In this document: positions 1 to 8,034 of the stretch, in pieces
Position numbering within the stretch: position 1 is the stretch's first letter
Layout of the letters: each line of letters starts with the position of its first letter
Translations under genes and position numbers: made by a program
Notes under the pieces: model-generated
Database searches by the model: none
What the model was told of the DNA's origin: nothing
Seen by the model: only the letters and a program-made list of their open reading frames with translations
Source: Candidatus Fraserbacteria bacterium RBG_16_55_9
GTDB lineage: Bacteria > Bipolaricaulota > Bipolaricaulia > RBG-16-55-9
Assembly (NCBI GenBank): GCA_001778455.1
Contig: MFGX01000130.1
Span: 42,812-55,419 of the forward strand
Direction: 5' to 3'
Length of the DNA: 12,608 nucleotides

Positions 1-1
1 T

Positions 2-448
2 GCCGGAGAAGAGACGACTCCGTCTGACGTGATCGTGATCGTGCAACAGGGTCTAGGGCAATTCCTAACTCTGACAAACCTCCCCTTGGAAGGGGATTCT
101 GCCGTCAAGGTCGTCGAGAAAGTCGATAAACTCAATCGAGCTCACTGGGTGAGGACTCTGGTAAATCAAGGCTTGATCGTTGTCTCCGTGGAGGAAAGCA
201 CGCTTACTGTGAAAGCGTATGAAGACCTTTCATCCGAGGAGCATGATCAACTTGACCTGAGCCCGTTGGGTGTAGAGTCTCTCAAGGACTTCGTCTCGGA
301 GCGCATTGCGGACGGGGACACGATCGTGAGCATCATGTGGTCGACCCAAGATGGAAGCACCTTCGAGAGCTTTGCCGTGATTGACCCACAGGGTCAGATC
401 AAATACGACACCTTCATGAGCTTGGTGCCGCTGGCTCTCAAACCATAG
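2..448 (+). CDS. Hypothetical protein, 5' end outside the window
   Basis: The reading frame is open from the window edge to a TAG at 446-448, giving 148 visible residues. A GTG at 29 could start a 139-residue protein, but no Shine-Dalgarno site precedes it and the frame stays open upstream, so I treat the gene as 5'-truncated. I do not recognise the family. The visible part has no signal peptide or membrane segment. It alternates short hydrophobic strands with acidic loops, and near the C-terminus reads like a small alpha/beta domain (for example FAVIDPQGQIKYDTF). It is convergent with the seven-repeat CARDB gene and only 6 bases separate the stop codons. Function unknown; coding status rests on frame length and protein-like composition. 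Confidence 0.6.
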   Translation, partial: AGEETTPSDVIVIVQQGLGQFLTLTNLPLEGDSAVKVVEKVDKLNRAHWVRTLVNQGLIVVSVEESTLTVKAYEDLSSEEHDQLDLSPLGVESLKDFVSERIADGDTIVSIMWSTQDGSTFESFAVIDPQGQIKYDTFMSLVPLALKP

Positions 449-454
449 AACGGA

Positions 455-3214
455 TCAGTTCACACGAAGCGGCTTCGTCAAGCGGTTGTTGCTTTCGTTG
501 GGTTCACTCACATCGTCGTTGAAATCCACGACGACGATGACTTCAAAGCTACCGCGGAAGAGGAGCGACGTATCGAGTTCAGCGCTGAGGAACTGCCTTG
601 CCCCAACAGCTAGATTGGATACGTTGAAGCCGGCAAAGTTCACCTGCCTCGACTCACCCGTCTTCCGCCAGAAGAAGACGACACGGAAGGGTCCAGAACC
701 AGAACGGCCGATGTTCCCTACCTCGACTCTCACTTGGATGAGGTCGCCAACCTGAGCTAGCTCTGGCGTCAGGGTGAGACTGAGCGCTGTAAGATCGGCC
801 CCGTCCCCGCCACCGGGCGTGCCCCCTTGCCCCAGGATCTCTAGAGGCAGAAGCGCTATGTTGTTCTGTTCATTCTCCTCTTCCACTTGGCCCGCGGGCT
901 TGCCCTGCGCGGTGGGATCGACAACCACCTGGAGGACATAGCTACCCGGAGTCAGGTTGGATGTATCCAAGGTCGCTTGTACCTGAACGACCACTCCGAT
1001 GCCCAGACCAGGGAAGCTCGTCCGCTCTCCAAAGGGCACGCAGCTTGTCTCACCCAGACGCTGTCGGCAGAATTCCACATCGAAGGCCCCTGTGGCTTCC
1101 ACTCCGATGTTGGTGACCTGTGCGACCAGCGGGACTTGTTGTCCTGGGGAGACGGCCAAGATCGTAGAGGAGACCGAAGGCTGTTGGATCTGCAGGTTCA
1201 GCACGGCAAGATCTGGGCCACGGAGGAAGAGCGCACCTCGCGGGTCGAGCCCCGTCGTGAAGACGTTGTTCCCTTCATCCAATTCACTGATGCGATTCTC
1301 CGGGTCGGCGACGACTTGAAGTTCATAGAACCCAGGTCGTAGAGATGCCGTACTTAACTGAACTTCCACGGCAATTCGTTCGCCAATTCCCAAGCCATTC
1401 ACATCACGTCGGGCAAAGACCGTGAAAACCTCTTCATCCAGGCGGCGCAACGAGAACTCGATCGTGAAGACGCTTGCGGCCTGCTCCCCGATGTTTAGCA
1501 CATCTGCCGACAGGTTCACGGTAGTCCCTCGCCGGATCTCCAGCGACGGATCCACATAGACACCGATGGGATCGATGAACAGATCTGGCTTGCGAGCGGT
1601 CAGGAGCGTCAATGCGCTCTTCATCTCGTTGTTGGATTCATCCAGCTCCTTGACTTGGCCATCGGGGTTCTGCGCGTCGGCTGGGTCGATGAGCACCCGC
1701 ACCTCGTAACTGCCCGCGGTGATTCCGAGTAGACTAAGCTTCCCTTCGGCAACAATTCCTGTGCCGGGCGGTAGTGTGGACACGGTGCAGTTCGTCGTAC
1801 ACGGAAGGGGGACCCACCGTGCGCTTCCCGTCAGACGGTAGAAGAAGGCAATCAGGAAGCCTCGCGCTTCGACCTCTCCGGTGTTCACGGCCTCAGAAGT
1901 GATCGTCAAGCTGAGGTTGCTGTGAAGCTCGATCGGTGATCTTGGGTTGACTACGAGGCTCTTGGGATGGAGCTCGGGTCGGCGCGGGAGGGATGGCTGC
2001 AGTGTCAGAGAGGTGCGGAGCTCATTGTTCGTCTCATCTCGTTCCGCAATCTGATGGTTCGGGTCCACAACGATCTGCATCACGTGAATGCCGACTCCCA
2101 AGCTGAAGTCCGGCGTCTTCAGGAATCCCTCCACGAGAGCTGTGCCGCCCTCTTCTAGAGTGACCGTTGGCCGGGCGAATTCGGCCCCGTCCACATAGAA
2201 GGCCACTTCCATATTCCGAGCTGTTCCTTGTCCGGAGTTCTCTACGACAGCGGTGACCTTGATGGTATCCCCCACACGAGGCAGGGGAGGGTTGAAGCTG
2301 ATGCTTATGGCATGCAACTCGGGGCCTTGGATGGATAATACCGCAATCAGTTCATTATTGGCCTCATCTTGCTCGGCGATCTGGCCCGAAGGGTTATCCA
2401 AGTTCGGAGGATCGGCGCTCACTTTGATCAAGTAGATGCCGGTCTCCAAACCCAATTCCAGGGTCTGAAGTGAGGCGGAGGCATCCTGAGCGCCGCTCTT
2501 CGGCAGCCCACCTGCGAACACCTGTCGATCGAACTCAAGAAATTCCGTAGGGCAGGAGGTCTGTCCCTCGGTGATACGACAATACGTGAAACTGACGTCA
2601 AACGGTCCCGCATCTTTGTCGCCGGTGTTGACTACCGTGGCCGCCACGAAGACCATCTCGCTTTGCCGGATGGGGGACGTTGGCTCAAATGTGAGAGCCT
2701 GAGGGCGCAAATCGGCTTTACCTAACTTCGAAGGCTGGATGAGCAGCGAGGCGATCAGTTCGTTGTTGGTTTCATCGGTCTCGGGGATCTGATCGTTCGA
2801 GTCTATGACCACGCGGATCTCATAGATGCCCGGTGCGGGGATCAGCCCTGGGTTCGATGTGTCCAACACGCCTTCTGCTTGCACTTCTTGCTCATCGGAA
2901 CTTAGTCCACGGCGCTGGGAGACGGCAAAGCTTGTCCAACTTGGAGGATCTTCGGGTGTGGGGCGGAGGCGGATGAAGAACTCCACCTTGAATTCGGAAG
3001 CGGCAGTTACACCGCTGTTCTCGAACTTGACGAGCACGTTGACCAAGCGACCCTGGTCCACAGGCGAAGCCGGATCCAGAATCAAGGTCGTCGGGTGCAA
3101 TTCGGGCTTACCGCCCCCAGGCTGGCTAGAACTTAAAAGATAGGTCAACCCACCTACGGCCAATATCACGAATGCAAGAATTTTTAGGACCCGAACTACG
3201 CCCTTGGCAGCCAT
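455..3214 (-). CDS. Membrane-anchored protein with seven CARDB-type repeats
   Basis: This 919-residue protein starts with a short basic segment and a hydrophobic helix (residues about 10-28). No clear AxA cleavage site follows it, so an uncleaved N-terminal anchor is likely. The rest is seven tandem beta-sandwich modules of about 110-130 residues: roughly 36-161, 167-296, 298-406, 412-537, 542-656, 667-794 and 806-919. Each begins near a (P/A)(E/D)L motif, often PELHP, and ends with an acidic motif such as DETNNEL, typical of CARDB (cell adhesion related domain in bacteria). A Gly-rich linker (795-805) separates the last module. The only six cysteines are pairs in repeats 2, 4 and 6 (C212/C221, C472/C476, C716/C725). 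The ATG is preceded by AAAAGGAGGT with 4-5 bases spacing. A role in adhesion, protein binding or envelope structure is inferred from the family; the partner is unknown. Confidence 0.9.
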   Translation of the reverse strand: MAAKGVVRVLKILAFVILAVGGLTYLLSSSQPGGGKPELHPTTLILDPASPVDQGRLVNVLVKFENSGVTAASEFKVEFFIRLRPTPEDPPSWTSFAVSQRRGLSSDEQEVQAEGVLDTSNPGLIPAPGIYEIRVVIDSNDQIPETDETNNELIASLLIQPSKLGKADLRPQALTFEPTSPIRQSEMVFVAATVVNTGDKDAGPFDVSFTYCRITEGQTSCPTEFLEFDRQVFAGGLPKSGAQDASASLQTLELGLETGIYLIKVSADPPNLDNPSGQIAEQDEANNELIAVLSIQGPELHAISISFNPPLPRVGDTIKVTAVVENSGQGTARNMEVAFYVDGAEFARPTVTLEEGGTALVEGFLKTPDFSLGVGIHVMQIVVDPNHQIAERDETNNELRTSLTLQPSLPRRPELHPKSLVVNPRSPIELHSNLSLTITSEAVNTGEVEARGFLIAFFYRLTGSARWVPLPCTTNCTVSTLPPGTGIVAEGKLSLLGITAGSYEVRVLIDPADAQNPDGQVKELDESNNEMKSALTLLTARKPDLFIDPIGVYVDPSLEIRRGTTVNLSADVLNIGEQAASVFTIEFSLRRLDEEVFTVFARRDVNGLGIGERIAVEVQLSTASLRPGFYELQVVADPENRISELDEGNNVFTTGLDPRGALFLRGPDLAVLNLQIQQPSVSSTILAVSPGQQVPLVAQVTNIGVEATGAFDVEFCRQRLGETSCVPFGERTSFPGLGIGVVVQVQATLDTSNLTPGSYVLQVVVDPTAQGKPAGQVEEENEQNNIALLPLEILGQGGTPGGGDGADLTALSLTLTPELAQVGDLIQVRVEVGNIGRSGSGPFRVVFFWRKTGESRQVNFAGFNVSNLAVGARQFLSAELDTSLLFRGSFEVIVVVDFNDDVSEPNESNNRLTKPLRVN

Positions 3215-3218
3215 GTGG

Positions 3219-3228
3219 ACCTCCTTTT
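3219..3228 (-). promoter_or_regulatory. Strong Shine-Dalgarno site of the seven-CARDB gene
   Basis: Read on the minus strand this is AAAAGGAGGT, a near-perfect anti-16S match placed just upstream of the ATG at 3212-3214. It fixes the start codon and suggests efficient translation. Confidence 0.85.
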
Positions 3229-3273
3229 GTTTTGGGTTCGGCTTAAGAGTCCCTGATCCTACATGACGAAGCC

Positions 3274-3303
3274 ATTATACGAGGGCAGGCTTACCAAAGT
3301 CAA
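3274..3303 (-). promoter_or_regulatory. Sigma70-type promoter for the seven-CARDB gene
   Basis: On the minus strand the -35 box is TTGACT (3298-3303, 5 of 6 consensus). An 18-base spacer leads to a perfect -10 box TATAAT (3274-3279). The predicted start of transcription near 3267 leaves about 50 bases of leader before the ATG, enough for the strong ribosome binding site. It lies between the upstream small secreted gene (stop at 3373) and this gene, so the CARDB gene can be transcribed on its own even if it also receives read-through. Confidence 0.72.
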
Positions 3304-3372
3304 CAACAAGAACTGTGCAGAGCATGCACTCGCGCGGATTGCGCTTCCGAGCCCCTAGTCCGAATCGCGATA

Positions 3373-3969
3373 TCACGGACAATACAGCGGCTTGGGATCT
3401 GCCTTTGGGCAGAACTCCTCGAGAAGCTTCGTAAGTTCGCGATTCGCCACTTGGATTAGCTGCTCCAGCGTGAGCGGGGATTGCCCGGCTAGGGGAGTGC
3501 GGAAGAAGGTGAGGAGCGTCTGGCGCTTCCACATGAGCTGCTGTAATCCATTGTCGAGCAAGACCAGCACGACCTTTTCGACGTTCTTCGTCTCTGGCCG
3601 CAGCTGCTCTGGCAGTTGCTCCGGCTTGTCTTTGCCGATGTCCACCATGCCTACGACAAGTTTCGCGGCGAGAATCGCCTCGAGGAACTGCCCCGAAAGG
3701 TGCTCATCGCTAAAGTCCAGCAATCCGATATCGAGCACTTGTTCCACCACTTCTCTGTTCTTATAGGTGCCCACTTGGCTGACCGTGTCCGCAGGCAGAC
3801 CAGTCGCCACATCCACATTCACGATCACCCAGTTCTGTCCTAGCACTTCCTGCACCTGGCTTTCGGTGAGGAGCAGTTGCTTCAACTGTTCTGCGGGATC
3901 GGCCTGTCCAATGCCGACGACAGCGATGAGGGTGGGGAGCAACAAGCCTAAGAGCACTTTGCGCCGCAT
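3373..3969 (-). CDS. Small secreted protein of unknown function
   Basis: The protein has 198 residues. An N-terminal signal peptide is clear: MRRK, a hydrophobic core to about residue 20, and a likely cleavage after GQA (residue 23). The mature part is probably alpha/beta and soluble, with LLLTESQVQEVLG near its start and two cysteines near its end (C187 and C197, FCP...YCP) that could form a disulfide. I do not recognise the family. The ATG has a good ribosome binding site (GAAAGGAGAG, 3974-3983) and a promoter just upstream. It lies ahead of the seven-CARDB gene on the same strand, with a 158-base gap that holds a second promoter, so the two are neighbours rather than a strict operon. A role in the same envelope locus is inferred from position only. 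Confidence 0.85.
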   Translation of the reverse strand: MRRKVLLGLLLPTLIAVVGIGQADPAEQLKQLLLTESQVQEVLGQNWVIVNVDVATGLPADTVSQVGTYKNREVVEQVLDIGLLDFSDEHLSGQFLEAILAAKLVVGMVDIGKDKPEQLPEQLRPETKNVEKVVLVLLDNGLQQLMWKRQTLLTFFRTPLAGQSPLTLEQLIQVANRELTKLLEEFCPKADPKPLYCP

Positions 3970-3992
3970 GAATCTCTCCTTTCTTACGGTCG

Positions 3993-4021
3993 ATTATATC
4001 GCCATGCCCGTCAGCAAACAA
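3993..4021 (-). promoter_or_regulatory. Probable sigma70-type promoter for the small secreted protein gene
   Basis: The minus strand carries a perfect TATAAT at 3993-3998. A weak TTGTTT (4016-4021, 3 of 6) lies 17 bases upstream. Predicted transcription would start near 3986, giving a short leader that still contains the GAAAGGAGAG ribosome binding site. The -10 match and placement are good; the -35 is poor, so an activator or another sigma factor is possible. Confidence 0.5.
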
Positions 4022-4114
4022 GGCAGGCACATACTACTCATAAAGGATATACCCTCAACCCGGAGAAAAGTTTCACCTCAGCCTAGTGATCTGGGAGCAC
4101 GCACGCGGATCAGA

Positions 4115-4144
4115 TTGACAGCGTGGGAGACTATAGTGTAAGAT
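4115..4144 (+). promoter_or_regulatory. Candidate promoter for the CARDB-propeller and four-CARDB genes
   Basis: A consensus TTGACA (4115-4120) is followed after 18 bases by TAAGAT (4139-4144, 4 of 6). Transcription would start near 4151, about 40 bases before the GTG start at 4193. A better-looking TATAGT at 4132-4137 is only 11 bases from the -35 and cannot pair with it. The site is divergent from the promoter at 3993-4021, so the two operons share one control region. Confidence 0.45.
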
Positions 4145-4192
4145 CCCTAGGCAGAAAAGTCAGAGCTCTCAAAAGAAATGGGGTGACGTCCC

Positions 4193-6256
4193 GTGAGATC
4201 AGTGCCAAGAGGGCGCACATACCGCGTAATCCTGGTGAGTCTTTTCTCTGCTGTCATCGGTTTGGCTGGCGGTGCGGGATGGAATATCAGCTTCGGGCAA
4301 GCGAGTGCGAATTTGGGGATACAGGTCATCGAGCTTCTCCCCAGCTCCTACCTGAAAGAGCCCGGAGAGAACGTAACGGTCCAGGCTACCATTATCAATA
4401 ACGGATCGGCGGACGCTCAGGGCTTCAGCGTGCGCATGAAGTATCGCGCGGAAGGTAGCCAAGACCTCCAAGACTTATTCTGCCTTCCTGCCTCTTGCAA
4501 CAATCTATCGCTGTCTGCTGGGAAGACCACGGTGGCTTTCGGAACGCTGGACACGCGCGCCTTGAGCAGCGGGCGCTACCTTATCCTCGTGGAAATCATT
4601 CAGAACAGCGTCGTGCAATCGAGCCAAGAGACATCACTCCTCATTGGGGTCGACCGACCCGAGTTTCATCCCACTTCCTTAACGTTTAGTCCGCCTTCGC
4701 CCGCTCCCAAGGGTTCATTGCTGACGGTGCGCGTGCAGATCGAGAACACCGGCAAGCCTGTCAGTCTACTCCTTCCCAACATCCTCCCAACACTTGAAGT
4801 GAAGTTCGAGTACTGCCAGGAGATCACCGAAGGCGCTTGCGTCGAATTCAGCAGCCAGGGATTTCAAGACGGAACGGGTGGCACTATACGCCGAACGTCG
4901 GCAGAACTGGGAGCCTTAAGTACAGGACAACCCCTCCAAGTCACAAACAGGCTGGACACAACGAATCTCCCCACGGGTACGTATCTATTCCGGGTGGGAG
5001 TCCGAGGTGTGGATAACCTCTCGGGCAACGAGCTGGATGAGCTGGATAACGGCAACAACGAGATTATAACTCACCTGAGGATCGACCCGCCTGGAGGAGT
5101 GGGTCCCAACCGGCCGATCTGTCAACTCTCGGGCAGCGTGAACGCGCTGGCCAAAGGCGTGGGTAGAAGCACGGTGAAAGTCGTTTACTTAGGGATTGAC
5201 GAGGTCGGACGCTTCGATCTAAAGGCCTTTACAGAAGACGATGTGGAGAAGTCCGGCTGTCAGGTGGTTCCGAAATCCTTGGATCCGCCCTTAGCGAGCG
5301 GCATTTCGATGAGGTCCTTCCTGTTCGATCAGTTTCAGTTGCTCTATGTGGGTCTGAGCAACGGCGAACTCCTCGTGGTAGACCTCAAGAATACCCTCAA
5401 CGGCGTGGATGCTCTGGTATCCAGGAAGGTCCGCGTCAGTGGGACTTCACAGCCCCTCATGTCGCTGAGCGTTCGCCCGGAGGGGGGCTCGGAGCAAGTG
5501 TTCATCGGCACCGGGGATGGCAGGCTCTATCGGGTCAGTGTCCCGAGAGACTCTTCGAGCAGAATCCAATCGCCGTCGGTCCAACTGTGTGCCAACGTCA
5601 GTCGGGCCATCAACGTCGTACGAGATTTTCAGGGCAACATATACTTCGGGGCCGACAACGGAGCTCTGTATAGAATGAGTGACGTCGCTTGTCCGGGAAC
5701 CCCAAGTCAGATCTTCACAGCTCCAAGTGCCGTGACGACTCTCGACGTGGATCGAGTGCTCAGCTTTGATACCACCGTGCTCCGGATCTATGTAGGCACG
5801 AAGAATGGAACAGTCCACGCTCTTGCCGATACCGGGAGGGAATTGCCGAAATCTCCGATGGCGTTTGGCGCTGAGATCAAACAACTCCAATCAAACAAGC
5901 TCGACCAGCAGTCGACGGCGTACGCCGCGACAGGGGATGGGAAAGTCTGGTGCATTGACATGCAGACTACAACCGTGAAACCCAGCTTTGAATCCGACTC
6001 CAAGCAGGCCATTAACACCTTGGCGATCGATAAAGAAACTGGGCTGGTCTTCGCCGGCTCGGCGGATAACAATCTGTATGTGCTGAATGCAGCTTGTCAG
6101 CGCCGAGATAAGCGCTCTACGTTGGGCCCCATCAAAGCCAATATGGTGCTGGAAGTGCTCAAGGACTTCTTTGGCAGCCCGACAGAGATCCGGGCCCTGT
6201 ACGGCGGAGGCAATGGGCTGTATAGCACCCCGATTCCCATCTCAACCGCAGATTGA
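4193..6256 (+). CDS. Exported protein: two CARDB repeats fused to a beta-propeller
   Basis: The protein has 687 residues. The GTG at 4193 is the first possible start, because an in-frame TGA lies at 4184-4186; GGGGTGA (4180-4186) can serve as ribosome binding site. Residues about 9-37 form a signal peptide or anchor. Two CARDB-type modules follow (about 40-153 and 156-297, the second ending in LDELDNGNNE). From about 310 the protein becomes a beta-propeller. Blade-like motifs of the form (Y/F)xGxxxGxLY recur near 383-398, 435-450, 482-497, 531-546, 575-590, 618-633 and 668-682, with a possible further strand pair at 330-346. They resemble PQQ-like or WD40-like quinoprotein repeats, without clear cofactor residues. 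Ten cysteines can be paired by proximity. It probably acts outside the cytoplasm as a binding or scaffold protein. It is followed 2 bases later by a second CARDB gene. Confidence 0.88.
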   Translation: MRSVPRGRTYRVILVSLFSAVIGLAGGAGWNISFGQASANLGIQVIELLPSSYLKEPGENVTVQATIINNGSADAQGFSVRMKYRAEGSQDLQDLFCLPASCNNLSLSAGKTTVAFGTLDTRALSSGRYLILVEIIQNSVVQSSQETSLLIGVDRPEFHPTSLTFSPPSPAPKGSLLTVRVQIENTGKPVSLLLPNILPTLEVKFEYCQEITEGACVEFSSQGFQDGTGGTIRRTSAELGALSTGQPLQVTNRLDTTNLPTGTYLFRVGVRGVDNLSGNELDELDNGNNEIITHLRIDPPGGVGPNRPICQLSGSVNALAKGVGRSTVKVVYLGIDEVGRFDLKAFTEDDVEKSGCQVVPKSLDPPLASGISMRSFLFDQFQLLYVGLSNGELLVVDLKNTLNGVDALVSRKVRVSGTSQPLMSLSVRPEGGSEQVFIGTGDGRLYRVSVPRDSSSRIQSPSVQLCANVSRAINVVRDFQGNIYFGADNGALYRMSDVACPGTPSQIFTAPSAVTTLDVDRVLSFDTTVLRIYVGTKNGTVHALADTGRELPKSPMAFGAEIKQLQSNKLDQQSTAYAATGDGKVWCIDMQTTTVKPSFESDSKQAINTLAIDKETGLVFAGSADNNLYVLNAACQRRDKRSTLGPIKANMVLEVLKDFFGSPTEIRALYGGGNGLYSTPIPISTAD

Positions 6257-6258
6257 CC

Positions 6259-8034
6259 ATGTCTCCCAGAATCAGCGTGCGAACGAGTCGGTGGCTGAAG
6301 TCGGTCGTGCTCCTTGTGAGTGTGGCTCTGGTTCTTGTTGTCAATCTTGCGGCGCAACAACAGAAACCGAATATCCTCGTCCCAACGGGTGAGATCACCG
6401 TTTCACCCACTGGTGCGGAGCAAGGCAACCCTCTTACGATAACGGCGACCATCCGCAATACGGGTACGACAGCATCGGGACCGTTCGATGTGGTGTTTTC
6501 GCTCTTTCCTGCTGACCCGGAGACGCTGGAACCGACAGGGCCATCGATTCAACTCGGGTCCGATAAGTTACTGTGCAAGACATCTCCCCGGACCGAGCCG
6601 CCACCAGCCAACCTGGCTCATTGCCGCATACGAAGTCTATCACCGGTCAATGAGCAGGGATTCCAGACCCAAATCGAGGCCGAGCTCAAAACAGATAATC
6701 TTGAACCCAACACGTATCGCATCATAGTTCAAGCGGATCCCTCTGGCGAAGTGGACGAATTGAATGAAAATGACAACGAAGAGAATTCCAACCTCTTTCA
6801 GATCGCGCCTGTCCTGCCCAATTTGACAGTGCTTGCTGCTTTCACCCTCTCGCCGGCACAACCGCGCCAAGGAGATCTGGTTGCCCTGGAGTTCACCATC
6901 GAGAACGGTCGGCGTCAGCCTATCACAAAGCCGATTGGCATTCAGATCGAGTTACGGAAGCGCGTGGACGGGGAGAGGGATTTTCGCCCTCTCGTTACAC
7001 CGGCGCTGAGTTGTCCCAATGAATGTGTGCTGAGCAATGGACTCGGAGCCAACAGCCGCCAGACGATTCGCACACAGCTGGTGACGACGCTACTTGAAGC
7101 CGGAGCCTATGAGCTGCGCGTAGTTGTGGATCCAAGGAATGACCTGAATGACCCCACGGATCACGGCGCTATCGAAGAGTTCGATGAAAGCGACAACGTA
7201 CTCACTCTCGACTTCGTCCTGGGGGACCCACCACGAAACTTGACGATCTCCGGAGGTCGGCTCACGCCATCAACCCCCGCTCCCGGGAGTCTGGTCTCGT
7301 TCAGTTTCAGCATCCAGAATGAGAGCCTCGGAGTTGTAACAGGAGTCGAACTGCAGCTCTCTTTAAGCCAATCTGAAACCAACACGGTTCTCAACGTGCG
7401 TGATCTGCCAGACTTTGCTTGTAGCCCTGCCGGGGCCCTCGAATCCGGCAAGGACCAATGTGCTGCTCTTACGGTAGGGCCGAACGGAGCACTGGAGGTC
7501 GTGGCGCAATTTTCTGCAACGGATCTCGCCGTGGGCAACTACGAGCTACGGGCCATTGTCGATCCGCCCACCGATGGTCACCCCGAAGGCGTGATTGCTG
7601 AAACCAATGAACGGGACAACACGCTCCTCCTGCCTTTTGCCATCTCAACAGAACCCATTCCGCAGATAGCGCCCGAGCTACATCCCACGGGAATCGTGCT
7701 GATCCCTACCTCTCCCGTCATCCAAGGCCAAAAAGTCCTTGCCAGCGCCACGATCACAAACAGCGGAAACCAAGACGCCAGGGAATTTCGCGTGGAGTTC
7801 TCCCTCCGCCGCGAAGATGTCTCGCAGCAACAAGGCTTTGCACCGTTCGGCACTCAGACGATCTCGGCCTTGCGGTTGGGAAAGACCATCGAAGTGCGAA
7901 GCGTCTTCGACACGTCAGGCCTAGAACCCGGCCTATACGCCATCAAGGTAGTCGTAAATGGTCTCGGGCAAGCAGAATTGGATGGGAATAACAACTCCAT
8001 CATCGCGTTTCTCACCGTTGCCCCTAAGCCATGA
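6259..8034 (+). CDS. Exported protein with four CARDB-type repeats
   Basis: I place the start at the ATG 6259, two bases after the upstream TGA. A TTG at 6253 would add two residues and overlap that stop. No clear Shine-Dalgarno site is present, so translation is probably coupled to the upstream gene. The 591-residue product has a signal peptide (hydrophobic core about 15-30, likely cleavage at LAA/QQQ). Four CARDB-type modules follow at about 38-184, 187-322, 326-464 and 471-588. Acidic end motifs are present (NENDNEE, DESDNV, NERDN, LDGNNN). The fourth opens with PELHPTG, closely like modules of the minus-strand CARDB protein. Six cysteines fall as one pair in each of repeats 1-3. Probably secreted and working with the propeller protein. 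The last 11 bases overlap the end of murF on the other strand. Confidence 0.9.
   Translation: MSPRISVRTSRWLKSVVLLVSVALVLVVNLAAQQQKPNILVPTGEITVSPTGAEQGNPLTITATIRNTGTTASGPFDVVFSLFPADPETLEPTGPSIQLGSDKLLCKTSPRTEPPPANLAHCRIRSLSPVNEQGFQTQIEAELKTDNLEPNTYRIIVQADPSGEVDELNENDNEENSNLFQIAPVLPNLTVLAAFTLSPAQPRQGDLVALEFTIENGRRQPITKPIGIQIELRKRVDGERDFRPLVTPALSCPNECVLSNGLGANSRQTIRTQLVTTLLEAGAYELRVVVDPRNDLNDPTDHGAIEEFDESDNVLTLDFVLGDPPRNLTISGGRLTPSTPAPGSLVSFSFSIQNESLGVVTGVELQLSLSQSETNTVLNVRDLPDFACSPAGALESGKDQCAALTVGPNGALEVVAQFSATDLAVGNYELRAIVDPPTDGHPEGVIAETNERDNTLLLPFAISTEPIPQIAPELHPTGIVLIPTSPVIQGQKVLASATITNSGNQDAREFRVEFSLRREDVSQQQGFAPFGTQTISALRLGKTIEVRSVFDTSGLEPGLYAIKVVVNGLGQAELDGNNNSIIAFLTVAPKP

Noticed and set aside
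464..478. Perfect 6-bp hairpin ACGAAG-CGG-CTTCGT just past the stop of the first + strand gene, as a terminator
   Set aside because: No T-run follows on either strand and it lies inside the last codons of the seven-CARDB gene. The stem is too short to call.
887..1342. Long antisense open frames within the seven-CARDB gene (also 3392-3766 and 11449-11952 in other genes)
   Set aside because: They lie wholly inside well-supported genes on the opposite strand, have low-complexity or implausible composition and lack ribosome binding sites.
3299..3329. Minus-strand hairpin GTGCA-loop-TGCAC followed by a T-rich stretch, as terminator of the small secreted gene
   Set aside because: The stem is only 5 bp, the T-rich stretch is interrupted, and it runs into the -35 box of the next promoter. 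Not distinguishable from chance.
4132..4137. TATAGT as the -10 box paired with TTGACA at 4115-4120
   Set aside because: The spacer is only 11 bases, too short for sigma70. TAAGAT at 4139-4144 with 18 bases fits better.
6253..6258. TTG at 6253 as the start of the four-CARDB gene
   Set aside because: An ATG two codons later is a stronger start and removes the overlap with the upstream stop. The difference is only two residues before the signal peptide.
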